Part shown: positions 1 to 5,964 of the stretch, piece after piece | How the letters are laid out: each line of letters opens with the position of its first letter | How positions within the stretch are numbered: position 1 is the first letter of the stretch | Assembly (NCBI GenBank): GCA_009777135.1 | Contig: WRMM01000113.1 | Coordinates: 1 to 6,624, forward strand | Source: Candidatus Fibrimonadales bacterium | GTDB lineage: Bacteria; Fibrobacterota; Fibrobacteria; Fibrobacterales; Fibrobacteraceae | Reading direction: 5' to 3' | DNA length: 6,624 nt | Program-made: the position numbers and the translations under genes | Notes under the pieces: model-generated | Told to the model about the DNA's origin: nothing | Seen by the model: the letters and a program-made list of their open reading frames with translations, nothing else | The model's database searches: none

Positions 1-103
1 ATTTCTCTTTTTATGATAATATAAAAGTTTGGCCTCTGTATGCTATTGGGAATGCGTAAATTCAGCAAACCTCCTGCTAACTATACAATTTTATGACCAG
101 CCA

Positions 104-132
104 TTGACAAACGGCGAAAATAGTTTTAAATT
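104..132 (+). promoter_or_regulatory. Candidate sigma70-type promoter for the outer-membrane protein gene
   Basis: A perfect TTGACA box at 104-109 is followed after 17 bases by TAAATT at 127-132, which matches 4 of 6 positions of TATAAT. This would place the transcript start near 139 and give a leader of about 26 bases containing the ribosome binding site. The spacing and the perfect -35 box support the call. The -10 box is only moderate, and TTAAAT at 126-131 is an alternative. Confidence 0.5.
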
Positions 133-153
133 TGTTGTATGTTTTTTTAAAAA

Positions 154-158
154 AGGAG
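154..158 (+). promoter_or_regulatory. Strong Shine-Dalgarno site that fixes the GTG start at 165
   Basis: AGGAG lies six bases before GTG 165. An upstream in-frame TTG at 132 would add 11 residues, place this site inside the coding region, and put extra residues before an otherwise typical signal peptide. The GTG is therefore preferred. This is one of only two strong Shine-Dalgarno sites in the window; the other precedes the antitoxin gene. Confidence 0.75.
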
Positions 159-164
159 TTCTTT

Positions 165-779
165 GTGAACAAAATCCTATCAATAGCTGCAATAGTTGCT
201 TTAGCCTCGGTGTTTTCTTTTTCGCAGGGAGAAAAATTTGGTGTCCGAGTGGCATTAAATGGAAATTCTGTCACCACTGGCAATGGTAAGGAAATAGATG
301 AAGATTATGGAATAGGTTTGGGCGTTGGAGGCGGATTAGCTGCGGTTATTCCTATTAGCGGCAACTTTGCAACTCGCACTGGAGTTGAATTGGGTTATAG
401 AACGCTTTACAACATGAAATTGCCTGGAGGCGGTGAGCAATCAGCAAGTGAATTTGCTATTAGCATTCCAGCAATGGTTCAATGTGAAATTCTTAGATTT
501 TTTGGTTTTGATAGCGATAGTTGGCTGGGCGTTGGAGTGCAACTAGATCTTCCCTTTGCTACTAAAATAGATACGGATGGTAATTCTTTTGATTTTAAAG
601 ACAGATCTGCTGTTGATTTTGGCATTATCATTGGTGGTAGTTATAATTTTATTTCAGGCTTAGCACTTGACATTAGAGGTACTATTGTCGGTTTGGCCTT
701 GACAAATTTATTTAGCGAAAACGGTGATGATAGTTCCTTATATCAAGTTTCTTTAGGATTCACTTATTTATTTGATTGA
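165..779 (+). CDS. Small outer-membrane beta-barrel protein (porin-like, unknown substrate)
   Basis: The product is 204 residues, translated from a GTG start chosen for its AGGAG site. Residues 1-20 form a Sec signal peptide: VNK, then a hydrophobic run of about 15 residues, then SFS, with likely cleavage before QGEKFG. The mature part alternates polar and hydrophobic residues in glycine-rich strands (for example GIGLGVGGGLAAVIPI near 49-64, FGIIIGGSYNFI near 152-163 and YQVSLGFTYLF near 193-203). It ends in an aromatic strand, FTYLFD, typical of proteins inserted by the BAM complex. The length fits an 8-strand barrel of the OMP_b-brl type. These are family-level inferences, and no specific substrate or partner can be read from the sequence. 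The gene has its own promoter candidate, and a small hairpin follows the stop. It appears monocistronic, because a 343-bp element separates it from lepB. Confidence 0.75.
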   Translation: MNKILSIAAIVALASVFSFSQGEKFGVRVALNGNSVTTGNGKEIDEDYGIGLGVGGGLAAVIPISGNFATRTGVELGYRTLYNMKLPGGGEQSASEFAISIPAMVQCEILRFFGFDSDSWLGVGVQLDLPFATKIDTDGNSFDFKDRSAVDFGIIIGGSYNFISGLALDIRGTIVGLALTNLFSENGDDSSLYQVSLGFTYLFD

Positions 780-786
780 AATAACC

Positions 787-804
787 GAGGGTAATCGTAC
801 CCTC
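787..804. terminator. Short hairpin after the outer-membrane protein gene, possible weak terminator
   Basis: A perfect 7-bp stem (GAGGGTA and TACCCTC) with a 4-base loop starts eight bases after the stop codon at 779. No T-run follows, so it is not a classical intrinsic terminator. It may act as a 3' end stabiliser, or it may be a terminator that lost its T-run when the element at 809 inserted. Confidence 0.4.
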
Positions 805-808
805 ACAC

Positions 809-830
809 CAGGGCAAACGCATCTAAATTT
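809..830 (+). repeat. Left terminal inverted repeat of the 343-bp element
   Basis: These 22 bases are the exact reverse complement of 1130-1151. Pairing stops sharply at both borders: C808 against A1152 outside, and T831 against T1129 inside. That sharp edge is expected of a transposase-recognised end. Confidence 0.8.
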
Positions 831-889
831 TGGCTATATACCTGATTTTTTGGCAAAATACGGCAAATATTCATTGCGATATTGCAATT

Positions 890-924
890 CGTTGCGAATG
901 GGCGAAAGATTTTTCGCCCCTACA
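890..924 (+). repeat. Left arm of the internal 35-bp perfect inverted repeat, itself a hairpin
   Basis: These 35 bases are the exact reverse complement of 1007-1041. The arm also folds on itself: GGGCGAAA (900-907) pairs with TTTCGCCC (912-919) around a GATT loop. It can therefore form either a local 8-bp hairpin or a 35-bp long stem with the other arm. Confidence 0.8.
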
Positions 925-1006
925 GCGTTGATTGTGGACGGATTATTATTGCGTTTATCCAGAATATGACAAATAACGACACGAAAAATACCGAATGGCA
1001 CGCCCG

Positions 1007-1041
1007 TGTAGGGGCGAAAAATCTTTCGCCCATTCGCAACG
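1007..1041 (-). repeat. Right arm of the internal 35-bp perfect inverted repeat, itself a hairpin
   Basis: This is the reverse complement of 890-924. The local hairpin is GGGCGAAA (1012-1019), loop AATC, then TTTCGCCC (1024-1031). The 82 bases between the two arms show no convincing gene. Confidence 0.8.
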
Positions 1042-1052
1042 CCCATCCGCAA
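1027..1052 (+). repeat. Two tandem 13-bp units overlapping the right hairpin
   Basis: CGCCCATTCGCAA (1027-1039) is followed directly by CGCCCATCCGCAA (1040-1052), identical at 12 of 13 positions. Two further GCAAC motifs follow at 1057-1061 and 1070-1074. The duplication starts inside the hairpin arm, so it probably arose by local slippage within the element. Confidence 0.5.
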
Positions 1053-1129
1053 CACGGCAACGAACGTCTGCAACATCCAAATATCCACAGCAATACCGTT
1101 TACCTGCGGTAAAATCACGATTTAGATTT

Positions 1130-1151
1130 AAATTTAGATGCGTTTGCCCTG
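1130..1151 (-). repeat. Right terminal inverted repeat of the 343-bp element
   Basis: This is the exact reverse complement of 809-830. Its outer edge lies 56 bases before the lepB start codon. Confidence 0.8.
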
Positions 1152-1161
1152 ACCCCCACCC

Positions 1162-1190
1162 GTAACGGCCTGCCATATTTACAATATAAT
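1162..1190 (+). promoter_or_regulatory. Candidate lepB promoter with a perfect TATAAT
   Basis: TATAAT at 1185-1190 is a perfect -10 box. GTAACG at 1162-1167, 17 bases upstream, matches TTGACA at only 3 of 6 positions. Transcription would start near 1197, leaving a leader of about 11 bases with no Shine-Dalgarno site before ATG 1208. The -35 position lies 11 bases outside the right end of the MITE-like element, so the element abuts the promoter without supplying it. Confidence 0.5.
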
Positions 1191-1207
1191 TTCTACTTTA
1201 CACCCAA

Positions 1208-2500
1208 ATGAAACTCATAAAAGTCTTTGTTCGTGAATTTGCAATTCCCATAGCTACTGCCCTTGTAGTCATAGCCCTTGCAATACAAGCTTTCAAAATT
1301 CCAACTGGCTCAATGGAAAACACCCTTTACGAAGGAGATTTTCTTTTAGGATTGAAATTTATTTACGGAGTTCCCGTTCCTTTTACAAACAGCAAAATAC
1401 CCTTTTCCAAACCAGATGTGGGCGATGTGGTTATTTTTCGTTACCCTGGCGAGCCTGAATACCCAGACTACGACCGAAACCGCTACACGCACCTTGCAAA
1501 TGCCTTGATGCTCGGCAATTTTTTTTGGGACAATGAAGCTCCTGCCGGCAACCCAAAGCTTATTCATTACGCAGATGGTCCAAAAGACTACATAAAAAGA
1601 TGCGTTGCAAAAAGCGGCCAAACCGTAGCGCTCAAAGATGGCAAATTATTTTTGGATGGCGAAGAGCAGATTCTAAAAGGCAAAAGCAAACACACCGAAA
1701 AATCCAGAGGCAATTCTCCCCGCGATTATTTGAAGGAAATAAAAGTTCCAGAGCTAGGCGAAACCATAAGCTTTGACACCCTTTCCACTCATAGCTTGTG
1801 GTGGATTCGTTCATTAATGGTGCAAGAAATGCCCGATAGTCTTGTTGAACTTCAAATTTCTTTAACTCAAAACGGGCAGGAACTGCAAGATTATGTTTTT
1901 GAAAATTTTCGCGTGCCGGTGGAAAATCACAAATATTTGCTGATAAACTCAATTTTCAGCAAAAACCGCATAGTTCCCCAAGGTTTGCAAATTGGCGATA
2001 CCATAAGCGGCGAAATGAACTTGAATTTTTTCCGCAAATTTGCCCGCACAGGCTTTTTAACGCGCTACAATCCAAACTTTCCGCAAAAAAGCCTCTTTGG
2101 CAGCCGTTTGGTAGGCTACGATGCCTTTGACGGCTCCCAGCTGGAAGACTTGGAAGCAAACGTTGAATTTGAAAACTCTCAGCTAGACTCCGCCGCCCTA
2201 GATTCCCTAGCTCCGCCGCCTCTAATCCTAAAGTGGCAAATCACAGTCAATGGCAAGCCGGTTCAGCAATATACGGTAAAAGACGAGGTTTATTTTATGA
2301 TGGGCGACAATCGCGATAATTCCTTGGACAGCCGTTATTGGGGCTTTGTAAGTTCAAGAAATATCAAAGCCAAGGCGTTTATAATATATTACAGCTTGGA
2401 AGAAAAATCAAAAGTTGAGTTGCTAAAACCTTGGACTTGGATTTACCTGCCTGTTGACATAAGATGGCGCAGAATAGCAAGAATCATACACATGATATAA
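1208..2500 (+). CDS. lepB: Signal peptidase I (leader peptidase), large-insert form
   Basis: This serine/lysine-dyad membrane protease removes signal peptides from Sec- and Tat-exported proteins on the periplasmic face of the inner membrane. The product has 430 residues. One N-terminal membrane segment (about 11-29) leads into box B, KIPTGSMENTL, with catalytic Ser35. Box C is VGDVVIFRYP (71-80). Catalytic Lys130 lies in DYIKRCV (127-133), equivalent to Lys145 of Escherichia coli LepB. Box E is GDNRDNSLDSRYWG (366-379). The E. coli enzyme has 324 residues; here the extra length is mostly a region of about 190 residues (about 151-340) between boxes D and E, plus a shorter insert near 83-115. 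The C-terminus is basic (RWRRIARII). The ATG is the only sensible start but has no Shine-Dalgarno site. rsmG follows after four bases, so the two are probably co-transcribed. Confidence 0.93.
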   Translation: MKLIKVFVREFAIPIATALVVIALAIQAFKIPTGSMENTLYEGDFLLGLKFIYGVPVPFTNSKIPFSKPDVGDVVIFRYPGEPEYPDYDRNRYTHLANALMLGNFFWDNEAPAGNPKLIHYADGPKDYIKRCVAKSGQTVALKDGKLFLDGEEQILKGKSKHTEKSRGNSPRDYLKEIKVPELGETISFDTLSTHSLWWIRSLMVQEMPDSLVELQISLTQNGQELQDYVFENFRVPVENHKYLLINSIFSKNRIVPQGLQIGDTISGEMNLNFFRKFARTGFLTRYNPNFPQKSLFGSRLVGYDAFDGSQLEDLEANVEFENSQLDSAALDSLAPPPLILKWQITVNGKPVQQYTVKDEVYFMMGDNRDNSLDSRYWGFVSSRNIKAKAFIIYYSLEEKSKVELLKPWTWIYLPVDIRWRRIARIIHMI

Positions 2501-2504
2501 AACC

Positions 2505-3177
<673 letters not shown>

Positions 3178-3182
<5 letters not shown>

Positions 3183-3278
3183 TAAGCACTGATTAACTCA
3201 ATGCTTGGGTATGGGGTATATTGTGAAATTATACCCCATACCCCAAACCCAAAGCGACTTAATCAGCGTTTTACTATA
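3178..3278. mobile_element. About 100-bp IS630/mariner-like MITE between rsmG and purN
   Basis: The ends TATAGTAA (3178-3185) and TTACTATA (3271-3278) are perfect inverted repeats. Next in, CTGATTAA (3189-3196) pairs with TTAATCAG (3259-3266). The centre is a perfect 14-bp stem, 3207-3220 with 3230-3243, around a 9-base loop. The outermost TA on each side fits the TA target duplication of IS630/Tc1-mariner elements, and TATAG followed by GATTAA recalls the ends of Neisseria Correia elements, which are IS630-derived. That comparison is from memory and tentative. The element covers the rsmG stop codon (TAG 3180-3182) and overlaps the candidate purN -10 box. A bidirectional transcription attenuator is an alternative or additional role, but no T-run follows the central stem. 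Confidence 0.6.
3207..3243. repeat. Perfect 14-bp stem with 9-base loop at the centre of the element
   Basis: GGGTATGGGGTATA (3207-3220) pairs completely with TATACCCCATACCC (3230-3243). No T-run follows on either strand, so a classical intrinsic terminator is not supported, although a stem this strong could still slow polymerase or protect the rsmG 3' end. Confidence 0.8.
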
Positions 3279-3280
3279 TT
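3275..3280 (+). promoter_or_regulatory. Candidate purN -10 box formed by the element's right end
   Basis: TATATT lies six bases before ATG 3287, and TACTAT at 3272-3277 is an alternative. Either would start transcription at or very near the ATG, giving a leaderless or nearly leaderless mRNA. No Shine-Dalgarno site is present. No good -35 box is seen. Confidence 0.35.
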
Positions 3281-3286
3281 CCTCTA

Positions 3287-3838
3287 ATGCTTAAATTCTC
3301 AATGCTCTCTTCTGGGAGAGGCAGCAACTTTGAAGCGATTATGCAACGCATAGTTTCAAAAGAACTCATTGCCGAGTGCATAAGCCTCATCACGCTGCCG
3401 GGCAGCAAGTCTATAGATGTTGCAAACAAACATGGAATACCTGTTCGCTTGATTGAAGGCGATAACTTGCTATCAATTTTGCAAAGCGAAAATCCAGACT
3501 TGGTTGTGATGTCTGGTTATATGCGCAAAATTCCTGAAAACGTTTTTGAGTATTTCGAAAACAGGATAATAAACATTCATCCGTCTCTTTTGCCCGCTTT
3601 TGGCGGCAAAGGCTGCTACGGCATACATGTGCACAAAAAGGTTCTTGAAGCCGGAGTTAAAATCACTGGAGTTACCGTGCATTTTACAAACAAAGACTAT
3701 GATTCCGGTAAAATAATAACCCAAAGCTCAGTGCCCGTTTTGCCTGGCGATACTCCAGAAATTTTAGCAAGCCGCGTTTTGCAAGAAGAGCATAATGTCT
3801 ATTGGCAGGTGCTAAGGGATTTTTCGGGTGTTGTTTAA
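3287..3838 (+). CDS. purN: Phosphoribosylglycinamide formyltransferase (GAR transformylase)
   Basis: PurN transfers a formyl group from 10-formyltetrahydrofolate to glycinamide ribonucleotide, the third step of de novo purine synthesis, in the cytoplasm. The 183-residue product is single-domain and near full family length. The phosphate-binding turn SSGRGSNFEAI (8-18) matches the family. The catalytic triad is intact: Asn96 and His98 in NIHPSLLP (96-103) and Asp139 in DYDSG (137-141), corresponding to Asn106, His108 and Asp144 of the E. coli enzyme. FGGKGCYGIHVH (105-116) is the longer loop variant also seen in plant-type and Bacteroidetes-type PurN, in place of the short E. coli loop. VTVHFT (129-134) and SVPVLPGDT (148-156) are typical. 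The start is the first ATG; it has no Shine-Dalgarno site. No other purine gene lies nearby. Confidence 0.93.
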   Translation: MLKFSMLSSGRGSNFEAIMQRIVSKELIAECISLITLPGSKSIDVANKHGIPVRLIEGDNLLSILQSENPDLVVMSGYMRKIPENVFEYFENRIINIHPSLLPAFGGKGCYGIHVHKKVLEAGVKITGVTVHFTNKDYDSGKIITQSSVPVLPGDTPEILASRVLQEEHNVYWQVLRDFSGVV

Positions 3839-3933
3839 TTCTATCGCAAAACCCACCAATGGCAGCTTGGCTACTGCTTGCAATATTCCCAAAAACCGCT
3901 AAAGTTTTTCATTTTTATGCCGATAAAAGATAT

Positions 3934-4899
3934 ATGACAATAGCAAGTATTTCTGGAACAAACTCTCATGCAGATTCAGCAAATGCAACGCAAAATGAAT
4001 ATGCTGAAAATAAAGGCAATCAGCAAACATCGGCTTTTCACAGCGAGGCTGCAAGCGTATCTATAAGCGAAGAGGGAAAACGGCTTTTTGAATTGAAACT
4101 TCATGATATTAGCGATGGGTCTTTGCCTTTCGATTTGGAAACAATGAAACAAAGCTTAGATGAGTTTAAACTTAAAAGGGCTCAAGAGGCGGAGTTCCCC
4201 ACTAGGTTTATACTTGGAGAAGGGTCATTTGAACACAATCTGTTTGCAGCTTTGGAAGGAAAAGTAGAGAACGCTGCTGCCATGGCGTTCAATTTGGGCA
4301 GAATGATTTATACCAATGCAAACCAAGACATAGAATCTAGAACCATAGATATAGAAACCGGCAAAATGATTGCGGAAGATTTAGTGAAAAATTATTTTGA
4401 CAACCCGGAAGAAGCAAAAGCATTTATGGCGGAAATTGAAAAATATGCGCTGATGGCGGAAAAAGGCAGCATAATGGCCTATTGTGGGGAAGAGCCGAGC
4501 AGCTATAAACGCTTTATAGGGGATTTTTTTGGAAGCGAAGAAGATTATATGAGCAGCGGCGTTGTGTATGCTAGGGTAGATTATTTTATGAGGTTTGCGC
4601 AAGAAAAATTTGGTTTTACTATTGATGACTGGGATAACGCAGAAAAAGTAAAAGCTGCAGAAAAAGCATTTTTTAATGGGGCAGTAAGGTCAAATGAATA
4701 TCCGTCTTTACAGGATTTAGCGGTTTACTGCAAAGCATTGGCAATATACGATCTGGATCATAAATCATGGCTGGCGGAGTTCCCTGCGAAAGAAAAAGAG
4801 GCACGGGCTATTATTGACAATGCGAAAACGCTTGCAGATCCGTCTCAATCTGTTAGAGCAAATTATATCTTAGACTTGCTGAAAAACGAAAAGCCTTGA
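3934..4899 (+). CDS. Protein of unknown function, helical and acidic
   Basis: The product is not recognised. From ATG 3934 it has 321 residues, no signal peptide and no membrane segment. Residues 1-45 are polar and probably disordered (rich in Ser, Asn, Ala and Gln), followed by VSISEEGKRLFELKL (42-56). The rest looks almost wholly alpha-helical and acidic, with segments such as DLETMKQSLDEFKLKRAQEAE (from 67) and NPEEAKAFMAEIEKYALMAEKG (from 157). Cysteines are only at 184 and 266. The frame is open further upstream: ATG 3859 would add a hydrophobic segment (MAAWLLLAIF), and TTG 3802 would overlap purN. The 3934 start is chosen because the protein becomes polar there and GATAAAAGA precedes it, but the choice is uncertain. 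Length and normal composition argue that it is a real gene; it could be a lineage-specific cytoplasmic protein. Confidence 0.7.
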   Translation: MTIASISGTNSHADSANATQNEYAENKGNQQTSAFHSEAASVSISEEGKRLFELKLHDISDGSLPFDLETMKQSLDEFKLKRAQEAEFPTRFILGEGSFEHNLFAALEGKVENAAAMAFNLGRMIYTNANQDIESRTIDIETGKMIAEDLVKNYFDNPEEAKAFMAEIEKYALMAEKGSIMAYCGEEPSSYKRFIGDFFGSEEDYMSSGVVYARVDYFMRFAQEKFGFTIDDWDNAEKVKAAEKAFFNGAVRSNEYPSLQDLAVYCKALAIYDLDHKSWLAEFPAKEKEARAIIDNAKTLADPSQSVRANYILDLLKNEKP

Positions 4900-4916
4900 A
4901 TAGCATGGAAATAAAA

Positions 4917-4934
4917 AAAACGCAAAAAAACACC
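4917..4934 (+). repeat. 18-base A-rich repeat, first copy
   Basis: AAAACGCAAAAAAACACC occurs here and again at 6607-6624, the end of the window. In both places AGCAT lies a short way upstream (4902-4906 and 6602-6606) and the copy follows shortly after a stop codon (17 and 5 bases). Here it begins the A-rich leader of the FISUMP gene. Confidence 0.6.
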
Positions 4935-5004
4935 GCAAATATCACAAAAAAGTGACAAAAAAGAAAAAATCATGCCAAAACCGCCATTTTTCCAAAAAAG
5001 ATTT

Positions 5005-5010
5005 TATATT
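5005..5010 (+). promoter_or_regulatory. Candidate -10 box seven bases before the FISUMP gene
   Basis: TATATT is separated from ATG 5018 by seven bases. Transcription would start at or next to the ATG. No Shine-Dalgarno site and no clear -35 box are visible in the A-rich region 4900-5004. The arrangement closely resembles the one before purN. Confidence 0.35.
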
Positions 5011-5017
5011 AACTTGT

Positions 5018-5887
5018 ATGACAAATAGCACAAAAACAAATCGTTTTCTTTTGGCGGCAAGCATTTCGCTTGCCATGGCAATAACAATGTCCTGCTCATC
5101 TGGCAGCAGCGAAGAAGAAAATAATCCAAGCAGCAATTCGATAACGCCATCATCGTCAAGCACAACGCAAAGCAGCAGTTCGGCAATACCGCCATCGTCA
5201 GGCACAACGTCAAGTAGCAGTTCTGTTGCTCCAAGTTCATCTTCGGCATTGAGCAGCAGTTCAGCTATATCCAGCAGCAGTAGCGGCGCAGGCGGCAACA
5301 GCGGTACTTTTACAGATACTCGTGATAGCAAAACTTACAAATGGGTTAAGATAGGCAGCCAGATTTGGATGGCGGAGAATTTAAATTACAACGCAGACGG
5401 CAGCAAATGCGGTGGTGGTGGTAGTTCATCAACTTGCGTTGGCTATGGCCGCATTTACAACTGGAATACGGCTATGAATAATTCCGCCAGCTCCACCGCA
5501 GTTCCCAGCGGCGTTCGGGGAATTTGCCCCGAGGGCTGGCATTTGCCAAGCGATGATGAGTGGACGGCCTTGACTGATTATGTTGAGAGCGACAGAAACT
5601 GCGCTTCTTGCGCGGGCATGCATTTGAAGGCTGTGAGTGGATGGGGCATGATAGGCAGCAGCCATACGAATCTGGATACTTACGATTTTGCGGCTCTTCC
5701 CGGCGGCTACAATGACGGCAGCAGTTTCCAAGAAACTGGCGATGTTGGCCATTGGTGGAGCGCTACGGAGTACGTTAGCAACTTAGCCCGGAGCCGACGC
5801 ATGCACTACCAATCCAACAGCGTGGACGGGTACTTCTTCTTTAAGACCAGCCTGATTTCCATCCGTTGCGTGAAGAACGGCGGCTAG
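5018..5887 (+). CDS. FISUMP-domain lipoprotein with polyserine linker
   Basis: FISUMP (TIGR02145) is a paralogous surface-protein domain named from Fibrobacter succinogenes; its molecular function is unknown. The product has 289 residues. Residues 1-25 are a lipoprotein signal peptide ending ITMSC, with Cys26 as the acylated residue. Ser follows at +2, so outer-membrane sorting is likely by the E. coli rule. About 27-97 is a flexible linker of SSSS blocks broken by Pro, Thr and Ala. The FISUMP domain (about 98-289) shows DTRDSKTYKWVKIG, QIWMAENLNY, YGRIYNWNTA, CPEGWHLPSDDEW, FAALPGGYN, WWSATEY and ISIRCVKNG in the usual order, so it is complete. There are five cysteines in the domain, including a CASC pair. 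GTG 4952 is an alternative start but would put 22 basic residues before the signal peptide. A strong terminator follows. Confidence 0.88.
   Translation: MTNSTKTNRFLLAASISLAMAITMSCSSGSSEEENNPSSNSITPSSSSTTQSSSSAIPPSSGTTSSSSSVAPSSSSALSSSSAISSSSSGAGGNSGTFTDTRDSKTYKWVKIGSQIWMAENLNYNADGSKCGGGGSSSTCVGYGRIYNWNTAMNNSASSTAVPSGVRGICPEGWHLPSDDEWTALTDYVESDRNCASCAGMHLKAVSGWGMIGSSHTNLDTYDFAALPGGYNDGSSFQETGDVGHWWSATEYVSNLARSRRMHYQSNSVDGYFFFKTSLISIRCVKNGG
5100..5300 (+). repeat. Serine-codon low-complexity tract encoding the linker
   Basis: Irregular blocks of AGC, TCA and TCG serine codons alternate with Pro, Thr and Ala codons, giving repeated SSSSxxP-type units. The repeat is degenerate at DNA level, unlike the heptamer array in rsmG, so slippage should be slower. 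On the other strand it produces a leucine-rich open frame that is not a gene. Confidence 0.7.
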
Positions 5888-5899
5888 GGAACGCAAAAG

Positions 5900-5927
5900 C
5901 AAGCCCTGTGAGGGTGCTTGTTTTTTT
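5900..5927 (+). terminator. Intrinsic terminator of the FISUMP gene
   Basis: CAAGCCCT (5900-5907), loop GTG, then AGGGTGCTTG (5911-5920), pairs in two 4-bp blocks with a 2-base TG bulge. A T7 run follows (5921-5927), and upstream A residues can extend the stem. It starts 12 bases after the stop codon and separates the FISUMP gene from the toxin-antitoxin pair. Confidence 0.85.
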
Positions 5928-5944
5928 GTAATTTTCTAAATTAC
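5928..5944. promoter_or_regulatory. Candidate autoregulatory operator of the toxin-antitoxin pair
   Basis: GTAATTT (5928-5934) and AAATTAC (5938-5944) form a perfect 7-bp inverted repeat with a 3-base spacer, 20 bases before the antitoxin start. Toxin-antitoxin complexes of this class usually bind such palindromes over their own promoter. No convincing promoter boxes could be assigned here, and AT-rich sequence makes chance palindromes more likely. Confidence 0.4.
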
Positions 5945-5964
5945 TTATCAAAAGAGGATATTTT

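Larger units (their letters stand above)
809..1151. mobile_element. 343-bp MITE-like non-autonomous element
   Basis: The two ends are perfect 22-bp inverted repeats: 809-830, beginning CAGGGCAAACGC, and 1130-1151, ending GCGTTTGCCCTG. Inside is a second perfect inverted repeat of 35 bp. No transposase reading frame is present; frames here only translate the palindromes. The flanks ACCCTCACAC (799-808) and ACCCCCACCC (1152-1161) match at 8 of 10 positions, compatible with a decayed 10-bp target duplication. CAGGG ends with 8-10 bp duplications recall the ISAs1 family, but that link is tentative. The element fills nearly the whole gap between the outer-membrane protein gene and lepB, ending 34 bases before the lepB -10 box. 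A large intergenic RNA hairpin is an alternative reading. Confidence 0.7.

Noticed and set aside
29..289. Open frames on both strands at the left end (for example 29-289 on + and 77-283 on -)
   Set aside because: They overlap the promoter, ribosome binding site and signal peptide of the outer-membrane protein gene, have no ribosome binding sites and show no recognisable domains.
1099..1113. TTTACC, TGC, GGTAAA hairpin followed by an A-rich stretch
   Set aside because: It is short, lies inside the element and has no T-run on the + strand; too weak to call a terminator or riboswitch.
834..1176. Several open frames on both strands between 772 and 1176
   Set aside because: They are translations of the MITE-like element. 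The paired peptides GRKIFRPY and AKNLSPIR are the two strands of the same palindrome, which explains them without a gene.
3878..3906. TTGCAA at 3878-3883 as a -35 box for the unknown gene
   Set aside because: No acceptable -10 box lies 16-18 bases downstream.
4942..4955. TCAC, A6, GTGA hairpin in the FISUMP leader
   Set aside because: A four-base stem in A-rich sequence is expected by chance.
4952..5017. GTG 4952 as the start of the FISUMP lipoprotein
   Set aside because: It would place 22 basic, polar residues before a normal lipoprotein signal peptide, and it has no ribosome binding site.
4942..5331. Leucine-rich 129-residue frame on the minus strand
   Set aside because: It is the antisense of the serine-codon linker; the leucine and glutamate runs come from reversed serine codons.
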